A stretch of 64,000 bases of DNA from an uncultured Oscillospiraceae bacterium (GCA_910588105.1 CAJUQD010000002.1:1-64000); one strand, 5' to 3'. Shown: positions 31,540 to 47,051, counted from the first letter of the stretch. Numbers and translations are program-made. Notes: generated by a model from the sequence alone, not told the origin.

Positions 31540-33195
31540 TCAACCCCTGCCCCGGCCCTCCGCTGTGGCCTCCGGGGTATTGGCGTAGTCCCATTGGTGG
31601 CCGCTGTCCGCCATGAAATCGCTGGTGACGTTGAAATAAATCCAGTCCTCCGGCTGGCTGCGGCCGCTATTCTCCCCCACATCCCAGGTCACGTCCAGGC
31701 AGTACCATTCCCCATCCAGCCGCACCATGTTCCAGGCGTGATCCGATCGGCTGTTATGAGACGCCCCCACCACCGTGACACATTCCACCCCGGCCAGATC
31801 CATCAGCAGCTGGAACGTCGCGGCAAAGCCCAGGCAAACCGCCTTGCGCTCCACCAACCCGCCATGGGGGGTAAAGGATTCCCGGGTCGTCTCCTCCATC
31901 CAATCCTCAAGGGTCCAATCGTAGCCCACATTGTCAATCATCCAGCCGTAGACGGCACGCTCCTTCTCATAGCCGCTCATGCCGTCCTCCAGCACCTCGC
32001 CCAGCACCTTTTCCGCCCCGTCGTAGATCTCCCTGTCGTATTCGGACAGCCCGGAGGGGTCGCCCAGCTCCCACGCAGCGCGGATCGCCGACGTATCGTA
32101 CAGGGACATATCGACCCGATTGGGCGGGGTAAACAGGCAGCGGTCCGGATAGTCGGGGTCGGCCTCCGAATAACGGTACTGGAACGAAAAGCTGAGCCCC
32201 ATGGCGCCCACCGCTTCAGAGCAGGCCGCCATGGCTCCCGCCCTGTCCTTACAGGCCAGCAGCAAAACATAGTACTGCGTCCCATCCGCCGCCTCGCCCA
32301 CAATGGCCTCGTGGAGCAGCCGCGCCTGAATGCTGACAGGGTTAAACTGGGCCTCCCTTCTGTTCAAATAGTCTGTCAGGTAGTCCTTTATCTCCCAAAC
32401 CACAGTCCCTTCCCCGGGGACGCGCATCACCGCCACCTCAAAAGCCGTCGCCTCGTCCCGGGCGATGGCGCACTCCTCCCACCGCTCCGGGGCCAGTCCA
32501 TAGGCGTCTGTCACATAGGCGTTCAGCTTGTCCGAATCGCCGTCGTCCAGCAGCTTCAGCTTCGCCCCCGGCATCTCCTGGCTGGACACCACCAGATCCC
32601 GCAGGGCCTTCACATCGACGGCCGGCTGGGCAGAGGGCTCCAGCTCCGGCGGTAAAACGATTTCTCCGTCCAGGAGCTTCCCCACCGCCGCGCCGGCCCC
32701 CTTGGGGTCGGGGCAGATGAACAGGACGGCATAGGGCCCGCGCTGCAAAACCTCCCCGTTGGCCGCCATGTCCGCCTCCGCCGGGGCGTAGCCGGTGAAA
32801 TCCCCCTGGCGGAGGGAGATGTAGTCCTTGAACGCGGCGGCGGCCCGGACGGCGGCAGCGTCGTCCGCCATCTGCACCACCGCCAGCTCAAAGGAGGAGG
32901 CCCCCTTGCCCCGGATCACCGCCATATCCTCCCAGGCATCCTCCAGCTGGTAGGCGTTCCGGGCGTAAGTTTCCAGCAATTCCCGGCTCTCCTTGGCGTA
33001 CAGGCCCTCCAGACCATCCTCATCCCTCCGGCCGCAGTAGTCAAAGGCCGTGCTGATCAGATCGACGGCGGATAGAACGGGGACATCCCCATCCTGAACG
33101 ACGGGCCCCGAGGGCGACGGCGCGTCCCCCTGGCAGCCGGGCAGCATCCCCAGCAGCAGCGCGCAGGACAGCAGGACAGCAAACATTCGTTTCAC
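31540..33195 (-). CDS. Lipoprotein with duplicated DUF4358-like region and transglutaminase-like domain
   Basis: The 551-residue secreted lipoprotein has a signal peptide ending at lipobox LPGC (about 18-21). Two similar segments (about 40-185 and 195-330) have the DUF4358 look, with ELAVVQMADDAAAV and EVAVMRVPGEGTVV at matching places. A transglutaminase/protease-like domain follows (about 390-540) with Cys in KAVCLGFA, His in SDHAWNMVR and Asp in CLDVTWD, a complete triad. Role at the cell surface is unknown; such domains act as peptidases or transpeptidases. GTG at 33195 is preferred because AAAGGAG lies eight bases upstream. Confidence 0.82.
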   Translation of the reverse strand: MKRMFAVLLSCALLLGMLPGCQGDAPSPSGPVVQDGDVPVLSAVDLISTAFDYCGRRDEDGLEGLYAKESRELLETYARNAYQLEDAWEDMAVIRGKGASSFELAVVQMADDAAAVRAAAAFKDYISLRQGDFTGYAPAEADMAANGEVLQRGPYAVLFICPDPKGAGAAVGKLLDGEIVLPPELEPSAQPAVDVKALRDLVVSSQEMPGAKLKLLDDGDSDKLNAYVTDAYGLAPERWEECAIARDEATAFEVAVMRVPGEGTVVWEIKDYLTDYLNRREAQFNPVSIQARLLHEAIVGEAADGTQYYVLLLACKDRAGAMAACSEAVGAMGLSFSFQYRYSEADPDYPDRCLFTPPNRVDMSLYDTSAIRAAWELGDPSGLSEYDREIYDGAEKVLGEVLEDGMSGYEKERAVYGWMIDNVGYDWTLEDWMEETTRESFTPHGGLVERKAVCLGFAATFQLLMDLAGVECVTVVGASHNSRSDHAWNMVRLDGEWYCLDVTWDVGENSGRSQPEDWIYFNVTSDFMADSGHQWDYANTPEATAEGRGRG

Positions 33196-33215
33196 ATGAA
33201 GCACTCCTTTTAAAA

Positions 33216-33240
33216 AGGCGCCGGCCTATGGCCGGCGCCT
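33216..33240 (-). terminator. Terminator of the ireB-like gene
   Basis: AGGCGCCGGCC and complement, 11 bp with a TAT loop, followed by TTTTT on the minus strand. Confidence 0.9.
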
Positions 33241-33245
33241 CCCTG

Positions 33246-33500
33246 TCATTTTTCGTGGAGATAGCTCTTCAGCAGCACCTGGAGCAGCTCATCCCGATCC
33301 AGCTGGCGGATCAGCGTGCGGGCGTTGTTGTGGTTGGTGATATAGGTGGGATCCTCGCTGAGGATATAGCCCACAATTTGATTGATGGGGTTATAACCCT
33401 TCTCCCGCAGGGAGTTGTAGACGGAGGACAAAATCGCGCGGATTTCTTCATCTTTGTTCAAATTGACGCTGAATTTACGTGTATAGTCCATGTCGTTCAA
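33246..33500 (-). CDS. IreB-family regulatory phosphoprotein
   Basis: The 84-residue protein matches the IreB/UPF0297 family almost end to end: [47 protein letters not shown]. In Enterococcus, IreB is a substrate of the PASTA kinase IreK and affects cell-wall stress and cephalosporin tolerance. The usual neighbours ruvX and yrzB are absent here, so it is an orphan behind its own promoter. Start choice: TTG at 33500 has AAGGGGG eight bases upstream; the ATG at 33491 and GTG at 33509 are less well spaced. Phosphorylatable threonines (TYIT) are present. Confidence 0.88.
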   Translation of the reverse strand: MNDMDYTRKFSVNLNKDEEIRAILSSVYNSLREKGYNPINQIVGYILSEDPTYITNHNNARTLIRQLDRDELLQVLLKSYLHEK

Positions 33501-33529
33501 CGGGCGCACCCCCTTTTGTCACTACGGTT

Positions 33530-33558
33530 ATTTTATCCCAGATGGGGCCAAATGTAAA
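33530..33558 (-). promoter_or_regulatory. Promoter of the ireB-like gene
   Basis: On the minus strand TTTACA (33553-33558), 17-bp spacer, TAAAAT (33530-33535). Confidence 0.75.
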
Positions 33559-33589
33559 GAGGTAAAATAATAATTTTCCATAAAATGCC

Positions 33590-33621
33590 CCAGCCGCCCG
33601 GCGTTTTAGCCGGACGGCTGG
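33590..33621 (-). terminator. Terminator of the NlpC/P60 gene
   Basis: CCAGCCG and CCGGC pair with GCCGG and CGGCTGG, one mismatch, 6-base loop, then a TTTTA stretch on the minus strand. Confidence 0.75.
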
Positions 33622-33638
33622 AAGATACTGGTATGTAA

Positions 33639-34559
33639 TCAGCCGATGCGCTTGGCCCCCACGATATAGGGGGCGTAGTAGCCGTAAATGCTGTCATACT
33701 GCACCCTGTAGGATGTGGTGGAGGCATGGATAAACTGGCCGTCCCCCACATACATGCCCACATGGGTGGTGGGCAGTGTGCCGCCGGAACTGTCAAAGCG
33801 GCGGTCAAAGAAGAAAATCAGGTCGCCGGGTTGCATAGCGTCGGTAGATACAAAATAGCCGCTGTTATAATACTGGCTGGAGGAACCCCGGGCAATGGGA
33901 TGGCCCAACTGCTTATATATGTAGTACATAAGCCCGGAACAGTCGAAGCTGCTGGGGCCGCGCCCGCCGGAGACATACCGGCAACCCAACAGGCTCTTGG
34001 CCATGGCCGCAGCGGCAGCGCCCAATTCGCTGGAACCCTCAAAATCGGCACCCACCAGGGTGATGTACTCGGCAGACACGTAGCCGCCGTCAACCTGATA
34101 CCAACCGTTGCCCAGGTCGGACAGGATGTCCACCACCATGCCCGCCTTCAGGGTACCCACCTTCTCGCTCTCGGTGCTGGCCTCCCCCCGGATGTTAAGC
34201 ACATCTGCGGTGACCAGACCCCTCTGCTGCTCAGGCTCCTCCGCCAAGGGGGTGGGCTTGGCCTCAATCACAGTGCCGTTGGCCAGAGTAATCCTCAGCC
34301 ACTCACCGAACATGTAGCCCACCTTGCCGCCGTATGTAACCTTATACCAGCCATCACCCACATCTTCTTCCACGGTGACCTCGGCGCCCTTGGGCGCCAT
34401 GTCCAAGGTCTCGGAATCCGTGCCCGCCTCGCTGCGCAGACGCAAGCTGTCGGCGGTGACGGCGGCGCTGCCGATGGAGGCAAACGCTACACCGGTGCAC
34501 ATGGCAAGGGCAAGGCCGATGGCGGTCAAAAACCTGACCAGCTTCACTTTGAAATTCAT
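33639..34559 (-). CDS. Secreted SH3-SH3-NlpC/P60 cell-wall endopeptidase
   Basis: This 306-residue exported protein has a signal peptide (AMCTGVAFA, cleavage near 28) and two bacterial SH3 domains (about 32-95 and 110-175, each with LRLRSEAGTDSETL- or LNIRGEASTESEKV-like starts). An NlpC/P60 catalytic domain (about 188-306) has Cys in SSFDCSGLM, His in THVGMYVG and a third polar residue in FIHAS. It cleaves gamma-D-Glu-diamino acid bonds in peptidoglycan stems during growth, sporulation or germination. GGAGG lies before the ATG. A single-gene unit with terminator. Confidence 0.92.
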   Translation of the reverse strand: MNFKVKLVRFLTAIGLALAMCTGVAFASIGSAAVTADSLRLRSEAGTDSETLDMAPKGAEVTVEEDVGDGWYKVTYGGKVGYMFGEWLRITLANGTVIEAKPTPLAEEPEQQRGLVTADVLNIRGEASTESEKVGTLKAGMVVDILSDLGNGWYQVDGGYVSAEYITLVGADFEGSSELGAAAAAMAKSLLGCRYVSGGRGPSSFDCSGLMYYIYKQLGHPIARGSSSQYYNSGYFVSTDAMQPGDLIFFFDRRFDSSGGTLPTTHVGMYVGDGQFIHASTTSYRVQYDSIYGYYAPYIVGAKRIG

Positions 34560-34599
34560 GGGACTCTACCTCCACAGTATTTTCTTTGGTATAGGCCGG

Positions 34600-34890
34600 T
34601 CACTTGCCCGCCAGCGCACGCATGAGCCAGATGGAGCCCATGTCGATGGCGGAAAACAGGTCGGGCAGGTCGCTCTTTTTTACCACCCGGTCCCTGCTCT
34701 TCAGGTCGGGGTCAGTAAGCTGGAGCTGCAGGTGAACCTTGCTGGCAAGCTCCAGGGAGCCGTCCTTCTCGGTGTTCACCACCTGGATCATGACGATGTA
34801 CTTGTCGGCCATGGAACCGTAGTAGATCAGGTTGTCCTTGCGGCGAAGCGGGTGGCCTTTGTAGGTCAGGATGCCGGATTTTTCAGCCAT
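34600..34890 (-). CDS. Conserved small protein of unknown function
   Basis: The 96-residue soluble protein starts MAEKSGILTYKGHPLRRKDN and has alternating beta-strand-like segments (NLIYYGSMADKYIVMIQVV) and a C-terminal helix. I recognise no named domain. GAGGAGG stands eight bases before the ATG. Its leader is unusual: a consensus promoter is followed by a set of TTGTAAC heptamers (34909-34951). Expression seems carefully set, so the product is likely real and used. Confidence 0.75.
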   Translation of the reverse strand: MAEKSGILTYKGHPLRRKDNLIYYGSMADKYIVMIQVVNTEKDGSLELASKVHLQLQLTDPDLKSRDRVVKKSDLPDLFSAIDMGSIWLMRALAGK

Positions 34891-34908
34891 GGGTGCCTCC
34901 TCAAAAAG

Positions 34909-34951
34909 TTGTAACTGTTTGTAACTGAATTGTAACTATTGCTATTGTAAC
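34909..34951. repeat. Four TTGTAAC heptamers in a leader region
   Basis: TTGTAAC (GTTACAA on the coding strand) occurs at 34909, 34919, 34930 and 34945, with start spacings of 10, 11 and 15 bases, so the first three lie on one face of the helix. The last overlaps the -10 hexamer; the others lie downstream of the predicted transcription start. Confidence 0.8.
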
Positions 34952-34972
34952 CCCTGAAGCGCCCATTGTCAA
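34944..34972 (-). promoter_or_regulatory. Consensus sigma-A promoter of the 96-residue gene
   Basis: On the minus strand TTGACA (34967-34972), 17-bp spacer, TACAAT (34944-34949). Confidence 0.88.
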
Positions 34973-35005
34973 CAGGAAGTTGGACAAAATTTTCTGGAAA
35001 AACAA

Positions 35006-35048
35006 AAACCTGCCTGGCTCGCCGGAAAACGGCAGCGCGGGCAGGTTT
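35006..35048 (-). terminator. Terminator of the DUF1294 gene
   Basis: AAACCTGCC pairs with its complement across a long GC-rich loop, followed by a TTTTTGTTTTT run on the minus strand. Confidence 0.7.
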
Positions 35049-35058
35049 GTTATGGCGA

Positions 35059-35346
35059 TTAGCGCCCCGGCCCCCACAAGGCGGCCCAGGCCAAAAGCGC
35101 AGCCTGGGCGCACAGGGCCAGGGGGATCAAAAACCGGAACAAGGGCTTGCGGGTCTTGTGGCGGAACACCTCCATGCCCAGCAGCCCCCCGATTGCGCCC
35201 CCCAGCAAGGCGCAGCCCAGCAGCGCCGCCTCAGGAATGCGGCGGCGGTGGGTTTTTGCCAACAGCTTGTCCCACCCAAACAGGACAAAGGCCAGGACGC
35301 TGGTCACCCCCAGCCAGATGAGGAGCAGATAGACGGTCTCTCTCAT
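35059..35346 (-). CDS. DUF1294-family small membrane protein
   Basis: This 95-residue membrane protein has about three helices. The family pattern is GWDKLLAKTHRRRIPEAALL, then GGAIGGLLGMEVFRHKTRK, then a closing hydrophobic helix. Function is unknown; the family is sometimes fused to cold-shock domains, not so here. GAAAGGAAC lies before the ATG. It diverges from rpoB and ends at its own terminator. Confidence 0.88.
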   Translation of the reverse strand: MRETVYLLLIWLGVTSVLAFVLFGWDKLLAKTHRRRIPEAALLGCALLGGAIGGLLGMEVFRHKTRKPLFRFLIPLALCAQAALLAWAALWGPGR

Positions 35347-35508
35347 GGGCGGTTCCTTTCTCTTTATTATAATGTACGCTCACCGCCGCCAATGCGGCCG
35401 GCAGTACAGAGCAGCGCAAAAGCTCGTATGTTTCGCACCGCCTCAAGACCCCCTCCCCTGTCCCGCAGGGAAATTGATACAAAAATCGCCCCGGCACCAA
35501 AATTTCTC

Positions 35509-35537
35509 TTGACGCGGGGCGGCGGTTATGGTATCAT
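35509..35537 (+). promoter_or_regulatory. rpoB promoter
   Basis: TTGACG at 35509, 17-bp spacer, TATCAT at 35532-35537. The leader to rpoB is about 165 bases and contains the palindrome TGTGCACA twice (35548-35555 and 35603-35610). No ribosomal protein gene precedes rpoB in the 362-bp stretch. Confidence 0.8.
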
Positions 35538-35708
35538 AAATTGCTTATGTGCACAACAGGCGAACGAATATCTTCCCCACCTAGTACTGCCAGTATAGCA
35601 GATGTGCACAAAAAACGCAAGAGGGAATTTTCAACTCGTGACAACTGCCCCGGGCGTATCAATTATCCGCCGCCCGGAATCATCTACGAAGTGGAGCGTG
35701 AAGAGCAT

Positions 35709-39458
<3,750 letters not shown>

Positions 39459-39475
39459 GAAGGGAGGGTGAAATA

Positions 39476-43369
<3,894 letters not shown>

Positions 43370-43375
43370 GTGAAG

Positions 43376-43408
43376 AACCGGCCCCGCCCCTCTGGGGCGG
43401 GGCCGGTT
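43376..43408 (+). terminator. rpoBC terminator
   Basis: AACCGGCCCCGCCCC and complement, 15 bp, TCT loop, followed by TTTCCCTTT. Confidence 0.92.
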
Positions 43409-43446
43409 TCCCTTTGCCGGCAGGCAAAAAATTTTCTCTTCCCATC

Positions 43447-43475
43447 TTGTATCTTCCGCCGCTTTTCGGTATGAT
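43447..43475 (+). promoter_or_regulatory. Promoter of the cysteine desulfidase gene
   Basis: TTGTAT at 43447, 17-bp spacer, TATGAT at 43470-43475. Confidence 0.7.
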
Positions 43476-43509
43476 ATATTTTTATAACAACATTTTGGGG
43501 TGACACAAT

Positions 43510-44805
43510 ATGGCGCTGTCAAACGAAACCTGCCGGCAGTATACCGCCATCCTCCACGAGGAGCTGGTCCCCGCCCTGGGCTGCACCGAGCCTATCGCCG
43601 TGGCCTACGCCGCCGCCCGGGCCGCCCGGGAACTGGGCGGCCCCGCCCAGGAGGTGTCCATCTGCGTCAGCGGGAACATCATCAAAAACGTGAAGAGCGT
43701 GGTGGTCCCCAACACCGGCGGACTGCGGGGACTGGAGGCCGCGGCGGCGGCGGGCATCGTCGCCGGGGAGGCGGACCGGGAGCTGGAGGTCATCTCCAAC
43801 GTCACCCCGGAACAGCGCCGGCGGATCGCCGCCTACCTGAAGCAGGCCCGCTTTGCCGTCAGCCGCTCCGGTTCCGGCCTCATTTTCGACATCGACATCA
43901 CCCTCAAGGGGGCCGGGCATTCCGCCCGCTGCCGCATTGCCGGGCACCACACCCATGTGGTCCTGCTGGAGCGGGACGGCCATCCCCTCATTAACCAGCC
44001 CCCGGCGGAGGAACAACCCGAGGCCTATGCCACGGACCGGTCCCTGCTCAACGTGGCGGATATCGTCACCTTCGCCGATGAAACGCCGCTGGACGGCCTG
44101 CGGGAGCTGCTGGACCGGCAGGTCAGCTATAACATGGCCATCGCCCAGGCCGGGCTGGACCAGTCCTTCGGCGCGCGCATCGGCCAGATCCTGCTGGACG
44201 CCTACGGCGACACCGTGTCCAACCGGGCCAAAGCCCTGGCTGCCGCCGCCTCCGACGCCCGCATGAACGGCTGCGGCCTGCCCGTGGTCATCAACTCCGG
44301 CAGCGGGAACCAGGGCATCACCGCCTCGGTGCCGGTGGTGGTTTACGCCCGAGAGCTGGGGGTGTCCCAGACCTCCCTGTACCGGGCGCTGATTGTGTCC
44401 AACCTCATCACCATCCACCTGAAAACCGGCATAGGGCGGCTGTCCGCCTACTGCGGGGCCATCTCCGCCGGGTGCGGCGCGGGCAGCGGCGTGGCCTACC
44501 TCTACGGCGGCAGGCAGGACCGCATCGCCCACACCATCGTCAATGCCCTGGCCATCAACTCCGGCGTGATCTGCGACGGCGCAAAGTCCAGCTGTGCGGC
44601 CAAGATCGCCTCGGCTGTCGAGGCTGGGCTGCTGGGGATGCAGATGGCCCAACACGGCAGCGAGTTCGTGGGCGGCGATGGCATCGTTATCAAGGGCGTG
44701 GAGAACACCATCCGCAATGTGGGGCGGCTGGCTCGGGAGGGCATGGCCCAGACCGACAAAAAGATCATCGACATCATGCTGGAGCCCTCGGGCGGCCAGC
44801 GCTGA
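43510..44805 (+). CDS. L-cysteine desulfidase/UPF0597 (CyuA, YhaM) family
   Basis: The 431-residue protein spans the full UPF0597 family. It opens with EELVPALGCTEPIAVAYAAA, contains SVVVPNTGG and SGNQGITASVPVVVYA, and ends in HGSEFVGGDGIVIKG. Conserved cysteines for an oxygen-sensitive [4Fe-4S] cluster are visible (GCTEP, YCGAISAGCGAGSG, SGVICDGAKSSCAAK). The archaeal and enteric members break L-cysteine into pyruvate, ammonia and sulfide. GGGGTGA precedes the ATG. Single-gene unit with promoter and terminator. The substrate is inferred from the family; serine-dehydratase-like relatives exist. Confidence 0.88.
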   Translation: MALSNETCRQYTAILHEELVPALGCTEPIAVAYAAARAARELGGPAQEVSICVSGNIIKNVKSVVVPNTGGLRGLEAAAAAGIVAGEADRELEVISNVTPEQRRRIAAYLKQARFAVSRSGSGLIFDIDITLKGAGHSARCRIAGHHTHVVLLERDGHPLINQPPAEEQPEAYATDRSLLNVADIVTFADETPLDGLRELLDRQVSYNMAIAQAGLDQSFGARIGQILLDAYGDTVSNRAKALAAAASDARMNGCGLPVVINSGSGNQGITASVPVVVYARELGVSQTSLYRALIVSNLITIHLKTGIGRLSAYCGAISAGCGAGSGVAYLYGGRQDRIAHTIVNALAINSGVICDGAKSSCAAKIASAVEAGLLGMQMAQHGSEFVGGDGIVIKGVENTIRNVGRLAREGMAQTDKKIIDIMLEPSGGQR

Positions 44806-44809
44806 GCAC

Positions 44810-44853
44810 AAAAAAAGGGGAGGGCCGCCCGGTTGGGTGGTCCTCCCCCTTTT
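44810..44853. terminator. Terminator between convergent desulfidase and SASP genes
   Basis: A long near-perfect stem, AAAAGGGGAGG against CCTCCCCCTTTT with inner GC pairs, and T/A tails usable in both directions. Confidence 0.85.
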
Positions 44854-44883
44854 CCGAATGATCCCGGCCAGGCCGGGGCACGA

Positions 44884-45087
44884 TTACTTCAGGCCGTTCT
44901 CGTAGGCCTCAATCATTTTCTTGACCATCTGGCCGCCCACGGAGCCGGCCTGCTTGCTGGTCAGATCGCCGTTGTAGCCCTGCTTCAGGTTGACGCCGAC
45001 CTCGTTGGCCGCCTCCATCTTGAACTTGTCCATAGCCTCGCGGGCGCCGGGCACCACCAGACGGTTAGAATTATTCGTGTTAGACAT
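44884..45087 (-). CDS. Alpha/beta-type small acid-soluble spore protein
   Basis: The 67-residue DNA-binding spore protein has family segments LVVPGAREAMDKFKMEAANE (with the GPR protease cleavage area around the Glu) and GDLTSKQAGSVGGQMVKKM. These proteins coat and protect spore DNA in the forespore. AAGGAG lies nine bases before the ATG at 45087; 21 in-frame codons upstream overlap the promoter. The promoter has sigma-G features. This gene is the clearest proof that the organism makes endospores. Confidence 0.95.
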   Translation of the reverse strand: MSNTNNSNRLVVPGAREAMDKFKMEAANEVGVNLKQGYNGDLTSKQAGSVGGQMVKKMIEAYENGLK

Positions 45088-45137
45088 ATCCGTATTCTCC
45101 TTTTTGAATCTTTGTTTGTCGGATCGGAATCCGAGCA

Positions 45138-45166
45138 TAGTTTGAGCCATCCCGGTTTTTATATGC
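45138..45166 (-). promoter_or_regulatory. Sigma-G-like forespore promoter of the SASP gene
   Basis: On the minus strand GCATA (45162-45166), 17-bp spacer, CAAACTA (45138-45144), one base off the sigma-G -10 pattern CATNNTA. Confidence 0.65.
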
Positions 45167-45250
45167 GAAACCCGTACTGGTAAGTTTAGGCGCTGTTTGA
45201 AAGCCGTTTGGGCATGGCGGTAATCTTCAAACAGGCCCTAGGCTTGCGCG

Positions 45251-45265
45251 GCCCGGATGCCGGGC
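45251..45265. terminator. Small hairpin behind the membrane-protein gene
   Basis: GCCCGG, ATG loop, CCGGGC, 24 bases behind the stop at 45289 on the minus strand. Confidence 0.4.
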
Positions 45266-45288
45266 GGTATGTCCAACACTTTTTTGTG

Positions 45289-45735
45289 TTATTCTTTGTG
45301 CTCCTCCACATCGTCCAGCTGGTCCCGCCTGCGCTTATAGACCCCGCGCAATACCTCCAGCAGCACGAAACACACAGCAAACACAGCGGCCATGGGCAGC
45401 ACAATCCCCCACGCCAGCTCCAGGCTGGCCGGCTTGCGCAGCACCAAAAACGCTCTGAGCGCATAAACGGCTCCCAGGGCCAATGCCGCCCCTGCGCTGA
45501 ACACCACGTTTGTTTTTCTCGAAGGCTGATAACTCACCGACCACAGCCCGTTTTTCAGACATAGAACCGTGACGCAGCCGCCGGCAATGAGCAGCGCGGC
45601 CAGCTCCCCGGCAATCTCCCGGAAACCGGCGCCCATCAGCGCCTGCCCCACCACTATGGCGCACAGCGTCCAGAATGTAATCCAAAAGCTGTGCTCCTCC
45701 AATTTCATCAGCTGGAGCTTCTGCATTTCGTCCAT
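45289..45735 (-). CDS. Small membrane protein partnered with the XRE regulator
   Basis: This 148-residue protein has four hydrophobic helices (about 22-45, 50-68, 85-105, 112-138) and a charged, Glu/Lys-rich C-terminal tail (YKRRRDQLDDVEEHKE). It resembles the DUF6773-like membrane proteins that often follow a short Cro-like regulator in Firmicutes. I favour the ATG at 45735, with AAGGAGG eight bases before it, over earlier in-frame ATGs that overlap the regulator gene. Function unknown; a signal receiver or sensor for the neighbouring regulator is a guess from pairing. Confidence 0.75.
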   Translation of the reverse strand: MDEMQKLQLMKLEEHSFWITFWTLCAIVVGQALMGAGFREIAGELAALLIAGGCVTVLCLKNGLWSVSYQPSRKTNVVFSAGAALALGAVYALRAFLVLRKPASLELAWGIVLPMAAVFAVCFVLLEVLRGVYKRRRDQLDDVEEHKE

Positions 45736-45751
45736 TTTTTTGGCCTCCTTT

Positions 45752-45964
45752 TTACTGTTCATCGTCATTCTCCTCTCCGAACAGCTCGTCCAATGTTTTC
45801 CCCAACACCTTACAAATTGCGCGGCAAAGCCTGATTGTGGGGTTATAATTCCCCTGTTCTATGGCGTTCATGGTCTGGCGCGACACGCCCACGGCATCTG
45901 CCAGCGCTTTTTGCGTCATGTCAAGCTCCGCTCTCGCGGATTTGATTTTGACATTTCGGGCCAT
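45752..45964 (-). CDS. XRE-family short HTH regulator
   Basis: The 70-residue Cro/C1-type protein is essentially one HTH_3 domain: ARAELDMTQKALADAVGVSR, QTMNAIEQGNYNPTIRLC, and a closing helix. GGAGGTGA lies six bases before the ATG at 45964. A consensus promoter overlaps the AT-rich region just upstream, so autoregulation is likely. It is transcribed together with the membrane-protein gene 16 bases downstream. Confidence 0.92.
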   Translation of the reverse strand: MARNVKIKSARAELDMTQKALADAVGVSRQTMNAIEQGNYNPTIRLCRAICKVLGKTLDELFGEENDDEQ

Positions 45965-45983
45965 AGGAATCACCTCCACCATT

Positions 45984-46012
45984 AGATTACTATATATTTT
46001 AATTTTTGTCAA
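45984..46012 (-). promoter_or_regulatory. Promoter of the XRE-membrane protein operon
   Basis: On the minus strand TTGACA (46007-46012), 17-bp A/T-only spacer except one G, TAATCT (45984-45989). Confidence 0.82.
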
Positions 46013-46041
46013 GTATATATTACATTTCTGTTGAAACAAAT

Positions 46042-46074
46042 GGGAGACCGCCCCGATACCGGGCACGGCCTCCC
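46042..46074 (-). terminator. Imperfect hairpin after glutaminase
   Basis: GGGAG, CCG and CCG segments pair with CGG, CGG and CTCCC with small internal loops, ten bases behind the glutaminase stop. Confidence 0.4.
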
Positions 46075-46083
46075 TCTCTAGCC

Positions 46084-47001
46084 TCAAAAGATGCTCAGAT
46101 AGAGCTCCTGGCTCAGCCGCTCCAACAGCCGGATGCCCGCCACGCTATTTCCCTTGCGGTCCAGGGCCGGACCGAATATGCCGATGCCCATCCGGGTGGG
46201 CACTACCGCCATGATGCCGCCCCCCACGCCGCTCTTGGCCGGGACGCCCACCCGCAGGGCGAACTCTCCCGATCCATCGTACATCCCGCAGGTCATCAGC
46301 ACTGCGTTGACATATCGGGACATGGCTGCGGGAAATACCCGCTCATTGGAGGCAGGCAGCCGCCCACGGTTGGACAGCACCGCCCCGATGTGGGCCAGCG
46401 CCCGGCAGTCCGCCCGGATAGAGCAGGCCCGGAAATAGCAGTCCAGCACCTCCTCCACGTCGTCCTCCAACAGCCCGTGGAATTTGAGCAGGTAGGCCAA
46501 CGCCCGGTTTTTACTGCCATGGCTCTTTTCCGAGCGGTATACCGCCTCGTCCACGCCGATCTCCCCGTCTCCCGCCAGCCGCCGGGTCAGCTCCAGCAGC
46601 CGCTGGAACCGCTCATCGTAGCTGCGCCCATAGATCAGGCTGCACATGACAATAGCCCCCATGTTGACCATGGGGTTAATATTCCCGCTGTCCAGCGCCT
46701 GGTCCCCGGCGTTAATAGCGTCGAAGGGCTTGCCGGTGGCCTCCACCCCCACCCGGCGGGTGACGAACTCCGCTCCGTTGTCCAACAGCGCCTGGAGCAG
46801 CAAAATGGGCTTGACCACGCTCTGGATGGTAAACGGCCTGCGGCAGTCCCCCGCCCAGGCGTGCTTCCCCTCGCTACCGATGACGTAAATCCCCAGGGCA
46901 TCCGGGTCTCCCTTCGCCAGCTCCGGAATATAGTCCGCCACCCGCCCCTTGCCGGTAAAGGGGCGGCATTCCTCCAGCAGCCGCTCCAACAGTTCCTCCA
47001 T
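46084..47001 (-). CDS. glsA: Glutaminase A
   Basis: The 305-residue serine-dependent glutaminase hydrolyses glutamine to glutamate and ammonia. It has a beta-lactamase-like fold, with the S-x-x-K catalytic pair in QSVVKP (Ser61, Lys64), NPMVNMGAI, and a C-terminal AKSGVGGGIMAVVP. Length is the family standard, without STAS or ankyrin extensions. GGGGGAGAG precedes the ATG. An extended -10 (TGGTATAAT) lies about 45 bases upstream. It probably supplies nitrogen or acid resistance. Confidence 0.95.
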   Translation of the reverse strand: MEELLERLLEECRPFTGKGRVADYIPELAKGDPDALGIYVIGSEGKHAWAGDCRRPFTIQSVVKPILLLQALLDNGAEFVTRRVGVEATGKPFDAINAGDQALDSGNINPMVNMGAIVMCSLIYGRSYDERFQRLLELTRRLAGDGEIGVDEAVYRSEKSHGSKNRALAYLLKFHGLLEDDVEEVLDCYFRACSIRADCRALAHIGAVLSNRGRLPASNERVFPAAMSRYVNAVLMTCGMYDGSGEFALRVGVPAKSGVGGGIMAVVPTRMGIGIFGPALDRKGNSVAGIRLLERLSQELYLSIF

Positions 47002-47051
47002 GCGCTCTCCCCCGTTTCAGCCCGGTCCGCCGCCAGGCCCGATTTGAAACA

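Noticed and set aside
35541..35708. N-terminal extension of RpoB by 56 residues
   Set aside because: The stretch begins right after the promoter -10, has no homology to RpoB and no ribosome site; the conserved protein starts at 35709.
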